64,000 nucleotides of DNA from Halobacillus yeomjeoni (GCF_020171525.1 NZ_JAIVAI010000004.1:124001-188000); one strand, 5' to 3'. Counted from the first letter of the stretch, positions 7,891-17,552 are shown. Numbers and translations: made by a program. Notes: a model not told the origin generated them from the sequence alone.

Positions 7891-9270
7891 TTAAGACACT
7901 TCTTCATTTTGAGAAAGCTCTGTATTTTCGGTGACAGCTATCCACTGACCATCAATATTTACAAACCACTGGGGAATCAAATAATAAGCAAGACCATGTT
8001 CTTCTTCTTTAAGTTCATAACCGATCCGTAAGCCTTGAATATTTTCATATTTGAATTTGGATTTTTTCAACCTCTCAGCGATATCTTCCCCGGAAAGTAA
8101 CTCTCCCACCGAATCAGCGCTGTTAATGTTAAACCTCGACTCTTTGAATTGTAAAAGAGGGCGGGCATATGCTTGAATCGCTCCTTGCTCATACTTGATG
8201 TACATGGTGGCCACATCCACATAATCCAAGCTCTGAAGTATAGGAAGACCCTCGAAATACATCCTGTAATTGACTTTTGCACTAAATTGTAAAATATCTT
8301 CCAGCTTAAAATCATTCGTCCAGCCTAAATGTTCATTGATATCCTCACGGCTTTGCTCCAACAACTCGAACTTACCTAAATCAGTAGCATTCGCCTCATT
8401 AGGAATTTGATAAATATACTTCAGCTTTTTATCGTTGCTCATCACTTCAAGGTGACGGTATACATCACGAATCAACCGCTCCCCCGTAGAGGAGGTTGAA
8501 TCCGTCACAACTGATGAGGATGGGAATAGATAATTCTGCAACGGAGTTACCGGTATGGAATCGGCCTGCAATACGACAGAAGGATACGTCCGCTTTTCTT
8601 TTGAAATATAAATATGATTGAATCCATCATCTGACGTGTTTGCTTCGTCCATGTAATCAGCTAAGCGTACTTGTTCAACCATATCTTTTTCGGTAGATGT
8701 ACTAAATAAACTATTTCCATCGACTTCCTCTAGCTGAGCCCGCAGTTTTGTTCCATTTACTTTTTCTTTTGAATTGATGACAAACAATTCGTACTTCCCT
8801 GCAGACTGTTCCTCATGGTTATGAGTAACTACGATACGATCGAAACTTTGCGATTGATTCAAAATTTCGGCAGAAGGAATCGAAACGAGTTTCTTCAATG
8901 CCAACATCGGAATTTCTGTCGGGAAAATGATTTCAACCATCTCTTGCCCTTCACTTGGTTTGGCGGCATTCGGGTTTTTATTTATACTCGACAATTTCCA
9001 CTGCTTCATATCAGTGTAAGCATCTTTCAAATCTCCCGTGTTCGCGTATGAATAATACCCCTGATCTTTGTGGAACACATATTGTTCAGGTTCAATAAGG
9101 GTGAGTAACTCGTTTGTTTCTCCAATCCCCTCTAATTTTGTATCTTCAACAACTTTTTCTTTTTGCAGCTCATCCACACTAGGCTGATAATTCCATAGTG
9201 CAACACTCAAAATCAAACTGAAAGCTATTAAAATCACCAAAATCACGGACTTAAGTGCTTCTTTATTCAT
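7891..9270 (-). CDS. walH: WalH, membrane regulator of WalK
   Basis: YycH-type protein, 459 residues, with one N-terminal membrane segment (about 8-26, ILVILIAFSLILSVALWNY) and a long extracellular part. It partners WalI to restrain WalK signalling on cell-wall turnover. Its ATG overlaps the last eight bases of walK, a sign of translational coupling, and it is 17 bp upstream of walI. Nothing is broken or fused. As for walI, order in the operon is the strongest evidence. Confidence 0.9.
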   Translation of the reverse strand: MNKEALKSVILVILIAFSLILSVALWNYQPSVDELQKEKVVEDTKLEGIGETNELLTLIEPEQYVFHKDQGYYSYANTGDLKDAYTDMKQWKLSSINKNPNAAKPSEGQEMVEIIFPTEIPMLALKKLVSIPSAEILNQSQSFDRIVVTHNHEEQSAGKYELFVINSKEKVNGTKLRAQLEEVDGNSLFSTSTEKDMVEQVRLADYMDEANTSDDGFNHIYISKEKRTYPSVVLQADSIPVTPLQNYLFPSSSVVTDSTSSTGERLIRDVYRHLEVMSNDKKLKYIYQIPNEANATDLGKFELLEQSREDINEHLGWTNDFKLEDILQFSAKVNYRMYFEGLPILQSLDYVDVATMYIKYEQGAIQAYARPLLQFKESRFNINSADSVGELLSGEDIAERLKKSKFKYENIQGLRIGYELKEEEHGLAYYLIPQWFVNIDGQWIAVTENTELSQNEEVS

Positions 9271-11092
9271 GATTTCCCCTCCGCTTCTGACTCATTAGCG
9301 GTAGAGTAAAGAGAATGGTCGTCCCTTTACCTTCTTGACTTTCAGCCCATATCTTTCCATGATGGGCATCAATCATTTCCCGGGCAATGGCAAGCCCGAG
9401 TCCAGTTCCGCCCATCTGTCTAGCGCGGGACTTGTCGACTCGATAAAATCGATCGAAGATTTTATCTACGGTATCAGCAGGCATCCCGATACCTTCATCT
9501 GCTATCGTTACCCGCATCTGCTTTTTAGTAGAGTAGGCCTCAAAGCGGATCGTACCCCCTTCCGGTGAGTACTTGATCGCATTGGAGATGACATTATCCA
9601 ACACTTGCGTAATTTTATCTTTATCAATCCATACATACATTTTCTTTTTCGGTAAATGACGGACGAATGTAACGTTCTCATCTTTGTTCATTTCAAACCG
9701 ATCGATGACTTGGTTGAAATATTCGACAAACTCCACTCTTTCCTTCACTAAGCTCGTCTCTTTATGATCCATTTTCGTTAATTGAAGTAAGTCATTGACT
9801 AAGCGAATCATCCGATCCGTTTCATTCTGAGTGACATCAAGAAACCTTGGAGCGATGTCTGGATCCTGCCAAGCTCCATCATTCAAAGCCTCGATATAAC
9901 TTCTCATCGTAGTCAATGGCGTACGGAGTTCATGGGATACATTGGAGACGAACTCCCGCCGCTCCTGTTCGACCTTCTCTTGTTCGGTTACATCACTGAT
10001 TACAGAAATGAACCCGTTCATTTCATTGTTCTCATCTTCTATCACTGAAAAATTGGCCTTCAATAAGAGGTGCTTCTCATCCGTACTCAAATCAATGATT
10101 GTCGACCCTGTCTCCTCGACTTCAGAGATATCCTCCATCTGATCGTTCAAATCAAGGACATCCACCAGTGACTGCCCCTGGACTTCATCAAATGTCTGAC
10201 CAAGAAGTTTAGACGCCGGCTCATTCATCAGAATGATCGCTCCGAGCCGATCTGTTGCTATGACACCATCCGACATATTGGAGAGAACAGAACTCAACTT
10301 TCGGCGTTCCCCCTCGGTTGTCGCCTGGGCTAACCGCAATTTATCATTAAGATCATTGAACGTAATTCCCAGCTGTCCGATTTCGTCATTTCCTTTAATA
10401 TCGACTTTCTGAGAAAAGTCTCCCGTTGCCATAATTTGAGCTTGTTTCTTCATTTGCGTCAGTGGATTCGTGATCGTACGTGCAACTAAAATACCAAGAA
10501 TCGCCGTTATTGTAATGGCAAGCAAAGTTCCTCTGGCAAATATTCCATTGATCGACTGAAGTTGATCATAGATGTCTTTCATGCTCGTTTCAAAGCGTAA
10601 AACCCCGACGACATTGCCGGACTCATCCGTAATGGGTTTTGAACCTACCCAGAGCCGCGTGTTCGACTCTTTATCGACATAAACCTGCTGTTCGGTTTCT
10701 CCAAGCATAAACACTTTCGTAATACGGATATCCGTCACCTTTTTACCGATGTTCTTCTTATCTCCTCCAGAAGAGGCAATAAGGTTAGGTCCATCGTCAT
10801 AGACGGACAGTTTACGAATATCATCTGTATCATTAAAATCATTCAATAACGAATTGATTTCAGATTTAAGAGTTGGATCCGCCTCTCCGCGTTCGGCTTC
10901 AAATGCACTTTGCAAGCTGAAAGCTAAAGAGTCCAAACGGCCGTTCATCGAGGTTGTGAAATTCTCAACCAATTGTTCCTCCAACTTCCCAACAAAATAG
11001 GCACCAATGACTTGGATGCCTAATAAGAGAAGCAATATATAGATGACAACAAACTTCAGCCGGACCGACTGAAAGAAACCCACCTTTTTCAT
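9263..11092 (-). CDS. walK: WalK, sensor histidine kinase of cell-wall homeostasis
   Basis: Essential kinase (YycG) that phosphorylates WalR according to cell-wall state. 609 residues with the full domain order: membrane segment 13-33, extracellular sensor about 34-183, membrane segment 188-204, HAMP about 205-257, PAS about 262-370, HisKA with phospho-acceptor His387 in NVSHELRTPL, then HATPase with N-box NAIKYSP and G-boxes DEGIGMP and GGTGLGLAI. Start ATG seven bases after walR. A Noc-like binding site lies inside the coding sequence near its 3' end. Confidence 0.97.
   Translation of the reverse strand: MKKVGFFQSVRLKFVVIYILLLLLGIQVIGAYFVGKLEEQLVENFTTSMNGRLDSLAFSLQSAFEAERGEADPTLKSEINSLLNDFNDTDDIRKLSVYDDGPNLIASSGGDKKNIGKKVTDIRITKVFMLGETEQQVYVDKESNTRLWVGSKPITDESGNVVGVLRFETSMKDIYDQLQSINGIFARGTLLAITITAILGILVARTITNPLTQMKKQAQIMATGDFSQKVDIKGNDEIGQLGITFNDLNDKLRLAQATTEGERRKLSSVLSNMSDGVIATDRLGAIILMNEPASKLLGQTFDEVQGQSLVDVLDLNDQMEDISEVEETGSTIIDLSTDEKHLLLKANFSVIEDENNEMNGFISVISDVTEQEKVEQERREFVSNVSHELRTPLTTMRSYIEALNDGAWQDPDIAPRFLDVTQNETDRMIRLVNDLLQLTKMDHKETSLVKERVEFVEYFNQVIDRFEMNKDENVTFVRHLPKKKMYVWIDKDKITQVLDNVISNAIKYSPEGGTIRFEAYSTKKQMRVTIADEGIGMPADTVDKIFDRFYRVDKSRARQMGGTGLGLAIAREMIDAHHGKIWAESQEGKGTTILFTLPLMSQKRRGNHE
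9375..9388. promoter_or_regulatory. Possible Noc-binding site inside walK
   Basis: ATTTCCCGGGCAAT differs at one position from the palindromic Noc site ATTTCCCGGGAAAT of B. subtilis. It encodes part of AREMI in walK, so codon constraint may explain part of the match. noc itself is in this window. Confidence 0.45.
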
Positions 11093-11099
11093 AAGACCA

Positions 11100-11801
11100 T
11101 TACTCCTGCTCTGGGTTTCTCAAATAATAACCGACTCCTCGACGGGTCACGATCCAGGAAGGGTTACTAGGATTTTCTTCAATTTTTTCACGAAGGCGGC
11201 GAACAGTCACATCCACTGTACGGACGTCTCCATAATAGTCATACCCCCAAACCGTTTCCAGCAAGTGTTCACGGGTCATTACTTGACCGATATGACGAGC
11301 TAAGTAGTGCAGCAATTCGAACTCACGATGAGTTAACTCGATATAATTTCCATCTCTTGTAACCGTATAGGCGTCAGGATGAATCGCCAAACGACCAATC
11401 GTAATATCCTTAGGTTGATCATTATCTTCCGGCTCTTGCTGCTGGCGGCGCAAGTTTGCTTTCACCCGCGCAATCAATTCACGATTGCTGAAAGGTTTGG
11501 TCACGTAATCATCGGCTCCCATTTCCAAACCAAGCACTTTATCAATCTCAGCATCTTTAGCCGTAAGCATGATGATCGGCATATTATGCTTTTTTCTCAC
11601 TTCACGACATACTTCGTTTCCGTCTTTATTCGGAAGCATGATATCAAGTAGGATTAGATCCGGCTTTTCATCGTATGCCTTTTGAATGGCTTCATCACCA
11701 TCATGGGCGCATACCACTTCATAACCTTCTTTTTCCAAGTTGAATTTCAATATATCCGCTATCGGTTTTTCGTCATCGACTACTAAGATTTTCGGTGCCA
11801 T
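11100..11801 (-). CDS. walR: WalR, essential response regulator
   Basis: OmpR-family regulator (YycF) that controls genes for peptidoglycan hydrolases. 233 residues: receiver domain with acidic pocket Asp9/Asp10, phospho-acceptor Asp53 (LLDIMLP), Lys in VTKPF, then a winged-helix DNA-binding domain about 132-230 ending in [13 protein letters not shown] start behind AAAGAAAGGAATG. First gene of the walRKHIJ-htrC operon. The upstream gap of 153 bp must hold its promoter, but I could not pick a convincing -35/-10 pair. Confidence 0.97.
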   Translation of the reverse strand: MAPKILVVDDEKPIADILKFNLEKEGYEVVCAHDGDEAIQKAYDEKPDLILLDIMLPNKDGNEVCREVRKKHNMPIIMLTAKDAEIDKVLGLEMGADDYVTKPFSNRELIARVKANLRRQQQEPEDNDQPKDITIGRLAIHPDAYTVTRDGNYIELTHREFELLHYLARHIGQVMTREHLLETVWGYDYYGDVRTVDVTVRRLREKIEENPSNPSWIVTRRGVGYYLRNPEQE

Positions 11802-11886
11802 AGAAAGTCACATTCCTTTCTTTGTCTACTATACTTTCTCTCATTTTAACTTATTTAGATGCAAATGTCTTTTTTAACCACAAATG

Positions 11887-11900
11887 TTACGAATTCGTAA
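11887..11900. repeat. 14-bp perfect palindrome upstream of walR
   Basis: TTACGAATTCGTAA is a perfect palindrome in the gap between the M23 peptidase terminator and walR. It could be an operator for the wal operon; no known regulator motif matches that I recognise. Confidence 0.5.
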
Positions 11901-11914
11901 TGATAAGTGTGATG

Positions 11915-11949
11915 TAAAAATCCGCTATGATCATCTATCATAGCGGATT
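11915..11949 (-). terminator. Terminator of the M23 peptidase gene
   Basis: Perfect 13-bp stem AATCCGCTATGAT/ATCATAGCGGATT (11919-11931, 11937-11949) with a 5-nt loop; an A-run at 11916-11920 gives the U-tract on the minus strand. Confidence 0.85.
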
Positions 11950-11954
11950 GGTTT

Positions 11955-13304
11955 CTAATAAAAGGACATAGGATTTTTTATATTTCCCTCTTTATGAATT
12001 TCAAAGTGTAGGTGAATGCCGGTAGAATTTCCGGTAGTACCCATAACACCGATTTTGCTTCCACGTTTCACTGTATCTCCTACCTCCACATCAAAGGAAG
12101 ATAGGTGGGCATAAATCGTTTTATACCCGTTATTGTGATCAATGACAACTTTGTTACCGAATCCACTTTGACGTTCTGCGACAATCACCTTTCCGTGGTC
12201 GGCAGCTTTGATGGTACGGTCGCTTACACCGGCAATATCAATACCTTTATGCATGCGGCCCCATCGCTGACCTAGTTCACTGGTAACCGTGCCTCCGACA
12301 GCAGGCCATACAAAATCTCCTGTCCCTCTGGATGGAATTACCTTTGTTCCTTCCAGAATGATTTTATTTTGTGGTTCCTTCGTTGTTTCTTCTTTTGTAA
12401 CCGTCTCTTTTTCTAACTGTCCATTTTTGAAAACTTTTGTAAAGGAAATCGATTTTTCTCCGTCTTTACCTTTTTGTTTTACTTCAGACTCTCCCTTATA
12501 TAGGTCATCTGTTTTCTTGACTTCCGTTTCAAAAGGAACCTTTTCCGTTTTAATTCCTCTCTCTTTTACAATCACTTCCGTCAAAGGAGACATCTTTTCA
12601 GATTTTTTTACAACTTTATCTTCTTCTGATTTATCACCATCAGAATCTTTGTTCATAAGGTGATCCTTGGATAAGTCATAATGAACTTCAGCTTTTCCTT
12701 TTTCAATAAGGTCAACGGTCTCTTCAACTGTGGAAAGCTTGTCAGGGGAGACCTTTGTTTCTTCACGATCAATCGCTTCACTCATGCTTACATGTACTAC
12801 TTCGGATTGATTTTCTTGAATAGCAGGTTCCTGGGCTTTCGCTTTTCTTTCCTCTAATTTTTTTAGAGTGTCCGGATCGACATGTTTTTGTTTCAATTTC
12901 TGTTCGACTTGTTTGGCTTGTTCTTCTGTCGGGAGGTAAGCAATGGTATTTCCATCAATGTTCAAGCCTACGGCATCAACTTCTAACGTCACCTCATCTT
13001 CAAGCGTATCCATGACTTCGTCGTTATTGAATTCTGGAGAAAATTGTCTTTCTAATTTGAATGAGACTTCTTCTTGTATTTGGGCATCCCAATGATCATT
13101 CTTCTCTTCTGTCTGTTTGATTTTTTCCTCAACGTAATTTTTCACTTTTTCTTTTTCATCAACTAAACCGACATGTTTACCATCCACATAGACGTGGTAT
13201 GTAGTTTGTAGATTACTTTCTGCATATACGGTTCCTACAGTTAATAACATACCTAAAAACACGACAGCAGCTACTCTCTTACTGAATCCTATATATAAAA
13301 ACAT
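11955..13304 (-). CDS. Secreted M23-family cell-wall peptidase with G5 domain
   Basis: Likely exported peptidoglycan endopeptidase. 449 residues: signal peptide 1-29 (cleavage near VYA-ES), a long charged middle region with coiled-coil-like segments about 40-240, a G5-type segment about 250-325 (KTEKVPFETEV to KIILEGTK), and a C-terminal M23 (lysostaphin/LytM-type) domain with zinc ligands in HKGIDIA and HLHFEIH. ATG start with AGGAGG nine bases before. It stands alone between the tRNA genes and walR with its own terminator. Since WalR controls cell-wall hydrolases, regulation by WalR is plausible, but I saw no clear WalR box upstream. Substrate bond is not deducible. Confidence 0.88.
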   Translation of the reverse strand: MFLYIGFSKRVAAVVFLGMLLTVGTVYAESNLQTTYHVYVDGKHVGLVDEKEKVKNYVEEKIKQTEEKNDHWDAQIQEEVSFKLERQFSPEFNNDEVMDTLEDEVTLEVDAVGLNIDGNTIAYLPTEEQAKQVEQKLKQKHVDPDTLKKLEERKAKAQEPAIQENQSEVVHVSMSEAIDREETKVSPDKLSTVEETVDLIEKGKAEVHYDLSKDHLMNKDSDGDKSEEDKVVKKSEKMSPLTEVIVKERGIKTEKVPFETEVKKTDDLYKGESEVKQKGKDGEKSISFTKVFKNGQLEKETVTKEETTKEPQNKIILEGTKVIPSRGTGDFVWPAVGGTVTSELGQRWGRMHKGIDIAGVSDRTIKAADHGKVIVAERQSGFGNKVVIDHNNGYKTIYAHLSSFDVEVGDTVKRGSKIGVMGTTGNSTGIHLHFEIHKEGNIKNPMSFY

Positions 13305-13545
13305 GCTGTTTCCTCCTGTTAAACTTTACCCTTGTCAAACAAATGAATATACAATCGTAGTTTTTCACTCATATAATCTATCATAGCTGCAGACTTGTTA
13401 AAATAGATTTATCAAGATGTAATGTATATATAATATTCTTTCAAAAAAATAGAAATTAAGAGTGTAATTTTAAACAAATAGAGTCATTCTAAAATACATA
13501 TTTTACAAATGAGTAACATTAATAATATGAATAATATGGTAAATG
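13305..13545. other. AT-rich gap upstream of the M23 gene
   Basis: About 240 bp of very AT-rich DNA holding only the ribosome binding site (CAGGAGG) and, presumably, the promoter of the M23 gene on the minus strand. I found no convincing promoter, operator or small gene. Confidence 0.5.
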
Positions 13546-13597
13546 ATTAAAAACCTGAGAAATTGGATTAGTTCTACCAATTTCTCAGGTTTTTCAG
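13546..13597. terminator. Bidirectional terminator downstream of the tRNA genes
   Basis: A perfect 17-bp stem (13550-13566 with 13577-13593, core CCTGAGAAATTGG) with a 10-nt loop, and T-runs in both directions. Confidence 0.8.
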
Positions 13598-13605
13598 CGG
13601 CAAAA

Positions 13606-13638
13606 CGAAAAAAACGTCTGCGTAAGTACGCAGACGTT
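13606..13638 (-). terminator. Terminator of the tRNA transcript
   Basis: AACGTCTGCG at 13613-13622 pairs with CGCAGACGTT at 13629-13638; the A-run before it makes the U-tract on the minus strand. It sits five bases downstream of tRNA-Phe. Confidence 0.8.
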
Positions 13639-13643
13639 CAAAG

Positions 13644-13716
13644 TGGCTCGGGACGGAGTCGAACCGCCGACACACGGAGCTTCAATCCGTTGCTCTACCA
13701 ACTGAGCTACCGAGCC
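13644..13716 (-). tRNA. tRNA-Phe (GAA)
   Basis: Reads GGCTCGG...CCGAGCC for the acceptor stem, D-arm GCTC/GAGC, anticodon stem ACGGA/TCCGT with loop TTGAAGC (anticodon GAA) and T-arm loop TTCGACT. 73 nt with discriminator A; CCA is not encoded (the next bases are CT). Confidence 0.95.
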
Positions 13717-13829
13717 ATCATGTTTGCATTTCAAATTTTTACTACATCTTTCAAGTTTCGATGACATATTCGATAACAGATTGCTGTAATTTCGAGTCAT
13801 TTCACATAAAAGAGAGAGTATAATGAAAG

Positions 13830-13906
13830 TGGCGGTCCGGACGGGACTCGAACCCGCGACCTCCTGCGTGACAGGCAGGCATTCTAACCAACTGAACTAC
13901 CGGACC
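13830..13906 (-). tRNA. tRNA-Asp (GTC)
   Basis: Acceptor stem GGTCCGG/CCGGACC, anticodon stem CCTGC/GCAGG with loop CTGTCAC (anticodon GTC), T-loop TTCGAGT, discriminator G and an encoded CCA. It precedes tRNA-Phe by about 113 bp on the same strand and probably shares its transcript. Confidence 0.95.
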
Positions 13907-14038
13907 AAAATAGTGTTGTTTACCGCAACGAATAATATCATACCATAGGATACCGATCCATGCAATATACTTTTTCATAATGATATAGAATGAGCATCCA
14001 CTTGTTGATAATCTCTTAAAATGAAAGGAGGGTGAGTA

Positions 14039-14497
14039 ATGAAAAAAGTTTTGAAACCGGCCTCTTTTTTTATCATCCTGTTTTTCTCAATTCTTTCCCT
14101 CTATCTACAGTTCAGTCCGCCTTTGAGTCACGGGTTCGTTGGTTCTACAATGGATAAAGAATCAGTGATTGTATCACTTGTGAATAATAATATACTTGGA
14201 AAGGTCCGCATCACAAACGTTAAGGTTAATGGTAAAGAACCTCCTGTTAAAATGATGATGCAAGTCAGTCATAAAGACAAAGGATTTTCTATATCTGACT
14301 CATATGAAGAAGCATATGGGATGAACAACATTTCTGATTCAAGTGCTAGACATGTACGTACGATCTTCCTGTCCTCTCAAAAGTCTCAACCCGAGAAAAT
14401 TTACGGCTTAAGCATCTCTCAAGGAAAACCTATCAATAGAATCGAGGTTTCTTATCGATACCTTGGATTATCTTTTGTGAAAACGATAAGTTTATAA
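14039..14497 (+). CDS. Hypothetical membrane-anchored or exported protein
   Basis: Not recognised. 152 residues with a basic start (MKKVLK), a hydrophobic segment about 8-25 (ASFFIILFFSILSLYLQF) that could be a membrane anchor or uncleaved signal, and a polar outer part rich in beta-prone stretches, ending FVKTISL. No lipobox, no cysteine. A strong GGAGGGTGAGT site precedes the ATG. It converges with the LOG-family gene, 25 bp away, and faces the tRNA genes. No operon partners, so context says little. Confidence 0.7.
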   Translation: MKKVLKPASFFIILFFSILSLYLQFSPPLSHGFVGSTMDKESVIVSLVNNNILGKVRITNVKVNGKEPPVKMMMQVSHKDKGFSISDSYEEAYGMNNISDSSARHVRTIFLSSQKSQPEKIYGLSISQGKPINRIEVSYRYLGLSFVKTISL

Positions 14498-14522
14498 GAT
14501 ATTTACGAAGGAAAAGAACGAC

Positions 14523-15059
14523 TTACGATTCCATCCACTTCAATATTTGATGAGGATCTTCAGACTCAAATATCAGCTCCTTGTTTTGTTCAGGAACGAA
14601 GCCTGCTTCAATTGAATGCTCGATCAACTTCATCAATGGCGTATAATACCTATGGATATTGAATAATGCCATCGGTTTTTTATGCAAGCCAATTTGTGCC
14701 CAGCTAACTGTCTCAAATAATTCCTCAAAGGTCCCGAAACCTCCTGGAAGCGCAATATACCCATCAGCTAATTCGCTCATTTTCGCTTTCCTTTCATGCA
14801 TCGTTTCCACTTCAATAAGCCTTGTGATATCTGGGTGGATGATTTCTTTCTCAAATAAATGGGTCGGCATGATTCCCGTCACTTTGCCGCCATGTTTTAA
14901 AATGCTGTCTGCCAAAACTCCCATCAATCCGCTCTTCGCACCACCATAAACAAGTTCAATGCCTTTCTCAGCGAATACTTCACCTAACTCTTTCGTTTTA
15001 CTTTCATACGATGGATGACTTCCCTTACTTGATCCCGCAAACACGCAAATCCGTTTCAC
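14523..15059 (-). CDS. LOG-family protein (TIGR00730 type; possible nucleoside 5'-monophosphate phosphoribohydrolase)
   Basis: Rossmann-fold protein, once labelled lysine decarboxylase-like; proven members release the base from cytokinin or purine-type nucleotides. 178 residues from the GTG at 15059, giving the usual KRICVFAGSS start; AAAGGAG ends nine bases before. ATGs at 15068 and 15083 would add residues but have badly placed or no binding sites. The family motif PGGFGTFEELFE (near 91-102 from the GTG) holds the catalytic Glu and nucleotide contacts. It lies downstream of purA after a terminator. The start codon is inside a parS site, so ParB binding could interfere with its expression. 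Confidence 0.85.
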   Translation of the reverse strand: MKRICVFAGSSKGSHPSYESKTKELGEVFAEKGIELVYGGAKSGLMGVLADSILKHGGKVTGIMPTHLFEKEIIHPDITRLIEVETMHERKAKMSELADGYIALPGGFGTFEELFETVSWAQIGLHKKPMALFNIHRYYTPLMKLIEHSIEAGFVPEQNKELIFESEDPHQILKWMES

Positions 15060-15067
15060 GTGAAACA
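15052..15067. other. parS site overlapping the LOG-family start codon
   Basis: CGTTTCACGTGAAACA contains the perfect 14-bp palindrome GTTTCACGTGAAAC, identical to the core of the second site at 35911, and differs by one outer base from it. ParB (Spo0J) is encoded about 21 kb away. Its central CAC is the reverse complement of the GTG start codon. Confidence 0.85.
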
Positions 15068-15092
15068 TCTCCTTTCCTTCCATATGTTAAAC

Positions 15093-15130
15093 AAAACACG
15101 CCTGACCTAACCCTGTCAGACGTGTTCCTA
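15093..15130 (-). terminator. Terminator of purA
   Basis: AACACG+CTGAC (15095-15106) pairs with GTCAG+CGTGTT (15115-15126) with one internal mismatch; T-rich in both directions. It lies directly after the purA stop. Confidence 0.7.
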
Positions 15131-15133
15131 TTT

Positions 15134-16497
<1,364 letters not shown>

Positions 16498-16501
16498 TCT
16501 A

Positions 16502-16545
16502 ATATCCGAACATTATAAATTAAAAATAAAATATCGTTCGATAAT
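16502..16545 (-). promoter_or_regulatory. PurR operator (PurBox pair) of purA
   Basis: ATATCCGAACATT (16502-16514) matches the PurBox AWWWCCGAACWWT fully. A second, inverted and weaker box with GTTCG lies at 16533-16545, about 17 bp away, the spacing used by PurR dimers in Bacillus. It sits just upstream of the purA -35. Confidence 0.75.
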
Positions 16546-16566
16546 TGGTTTGTTCCAACAAAAACC

Positions 16567-16586
16567 TTAACACTTATTAACACTTA
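16567..16586. repeat. Tandem direct repeat before the DeoR-type gene
   Basis: TTAACACTTA is present twice back to back (16567-16576, 16577-16586), ending six bases before the -35 at 16593. It could be an operator for the regulator it precedes. Confidence 0.55.
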
Positions 16587-16592
16587 TATAAC

Positions 16593-16621
16593 TTGTGTTT
16601 AATTATTTTTTTACTTATAAT
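16593..16621 (+). promoter_or_regulatory. Promoter of the DeoR-type regulator gene
   Basis: TTGTGT (16593-16598), 17-bp spacer and a consensus TATAAT (16616-16621), 37 bp before the start codon. Confidence 0.65.
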
Positions 16622-16657
16622 GACTTAAAAAGGATAGATGTGGAAGGAGGAAGGGGA

Positions 16658-17425
16658 ATGTATCAAGAAGAACGTATCATTGGAATTCTTCAATTCTTAA
16701 AAGACCATAGACGTATATCTGTGGAACAAATTTGCGAGAAATTCAACGTTTCCAGAGATACAGCAAGAAGAGATTTAGTAAAGTTGGAAGATCGGAAAGC
16801 CATCGTTCGTACAAGAGGCGGTGCCATCCTTCCTTCTTCTCACAATCAAGTGAAGAATTACAGTCATCGTCTGAAGACTGTATCTTCAGAGAAGCAGCGA
16901 ATCGGCAAAGAAGCAGCAACTATGATTCATGATGGGGACAGAATCATCCTTGATACTTCTACCACAGTACAAGCATGTGCCAACCATATGGGTGCCATCG
17001 ACTGTACAGTCATTACCAATTCCATTCATCAGGCGGAAAGCCTCTCAAATAAAGAACACGTCAATATACAGCTTCTAGGTGGCCAATTAGAGAAAGAACA
17101 CCGTTTTTTATATGGTACATCAGTGATTGAACGTCTAAAAAAATTTAACGTCGATAAAGCGTTTATTGGCGTAGTCGGCATCTCGGACAAAGGTCTGACG
17201 ATTGCCCATGAGGAAGATGGAATGGTCAAACGGAATATGATGGAGCAGGCCAGCGAAGTCATCGTTCTTGCTGATCACACGAAGTTCGGTACTACCGAGT
17301 TCTTTCAATTTGCAAGTTTAGATGATGTCGATGTAATCATCACTGATAAAGCACTCGATTATCAATATCAGAAATTAATGGATGATCACCATGTACAACT
17401 GATTGTTACAGAACGATTCAATTAA
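16658..17425 (+). CDS. DeoR-family transcriptional regulator
   Basis: DNA-binding repressor of the DeoR/GlpR type, which usually responds to a phosphorylated sugar. 255 residues from the ATG at 16658, preceded by GGAAGGAGG; an upstream in-frame start at 16595 falls inside the promoter and is rejected. Winged-helix domain about 1-60 with ISVEQICEKFNVSRDTARRDL, then a DeoR C-terminal sensor domain about 75-230. No sugar kinase or transporter gene is adjacent, so its targets cannot be named. It runs head-on to dnaB and shares a bidirectional terminator with it. Confidence 0.85.
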   Translation: MYQEERIIGILQFLKDHRRISVEQICEKFNVSRDTARRDLVKLEDRKAIVRTRGGAILPSSHNQVKNYSHRLKTVSSEKQRIGKEAATMIHDGDRIILDTSTTVQACANHMGAIDCTVITNSIHQAESLSNKEHVNIQLLGGQLEKEHRFLYGTSVIERLKKFNVDKAFIGVVGISDKGLTIAHEEDGMVKRNMMEQASEVIVLADHTKFGTTEFFQFASLDDVDVIITDKALDYQYQKLMDDHHVQLIVTERFN

Positions 17426-17510
17426 TACCGTCCAGTTTCTATAAGATTAATACAGGATTCATCCATCATTCCAGCGTAACTCATTAGAGGCGTGATGGTA
17501 TGATGATGAA

Positions 17511-17552
17511 ATAAAAAAGTCGTCTATTCCATGTTGAATAGACGACTCTTTC
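17511..17552. terminator. Bidirectional terminator between the DeoR gene and dnaB
   Basis: Perfect 12-bp stem AGTCGTCTATTC/GAATAGACGACT (17518-17529, 17536-17547), 6-nt loop; strong U-tract on the minus strand, weaker CTCTTTCTTT on the plus strand. Confidence 0.8.

Noticed and set aside
13594-13800. Frames on both strands over tRNA-Phe
   Set aside because: They read through the tRNA and its terminator and are translation artefacts of the tRNA sequence.
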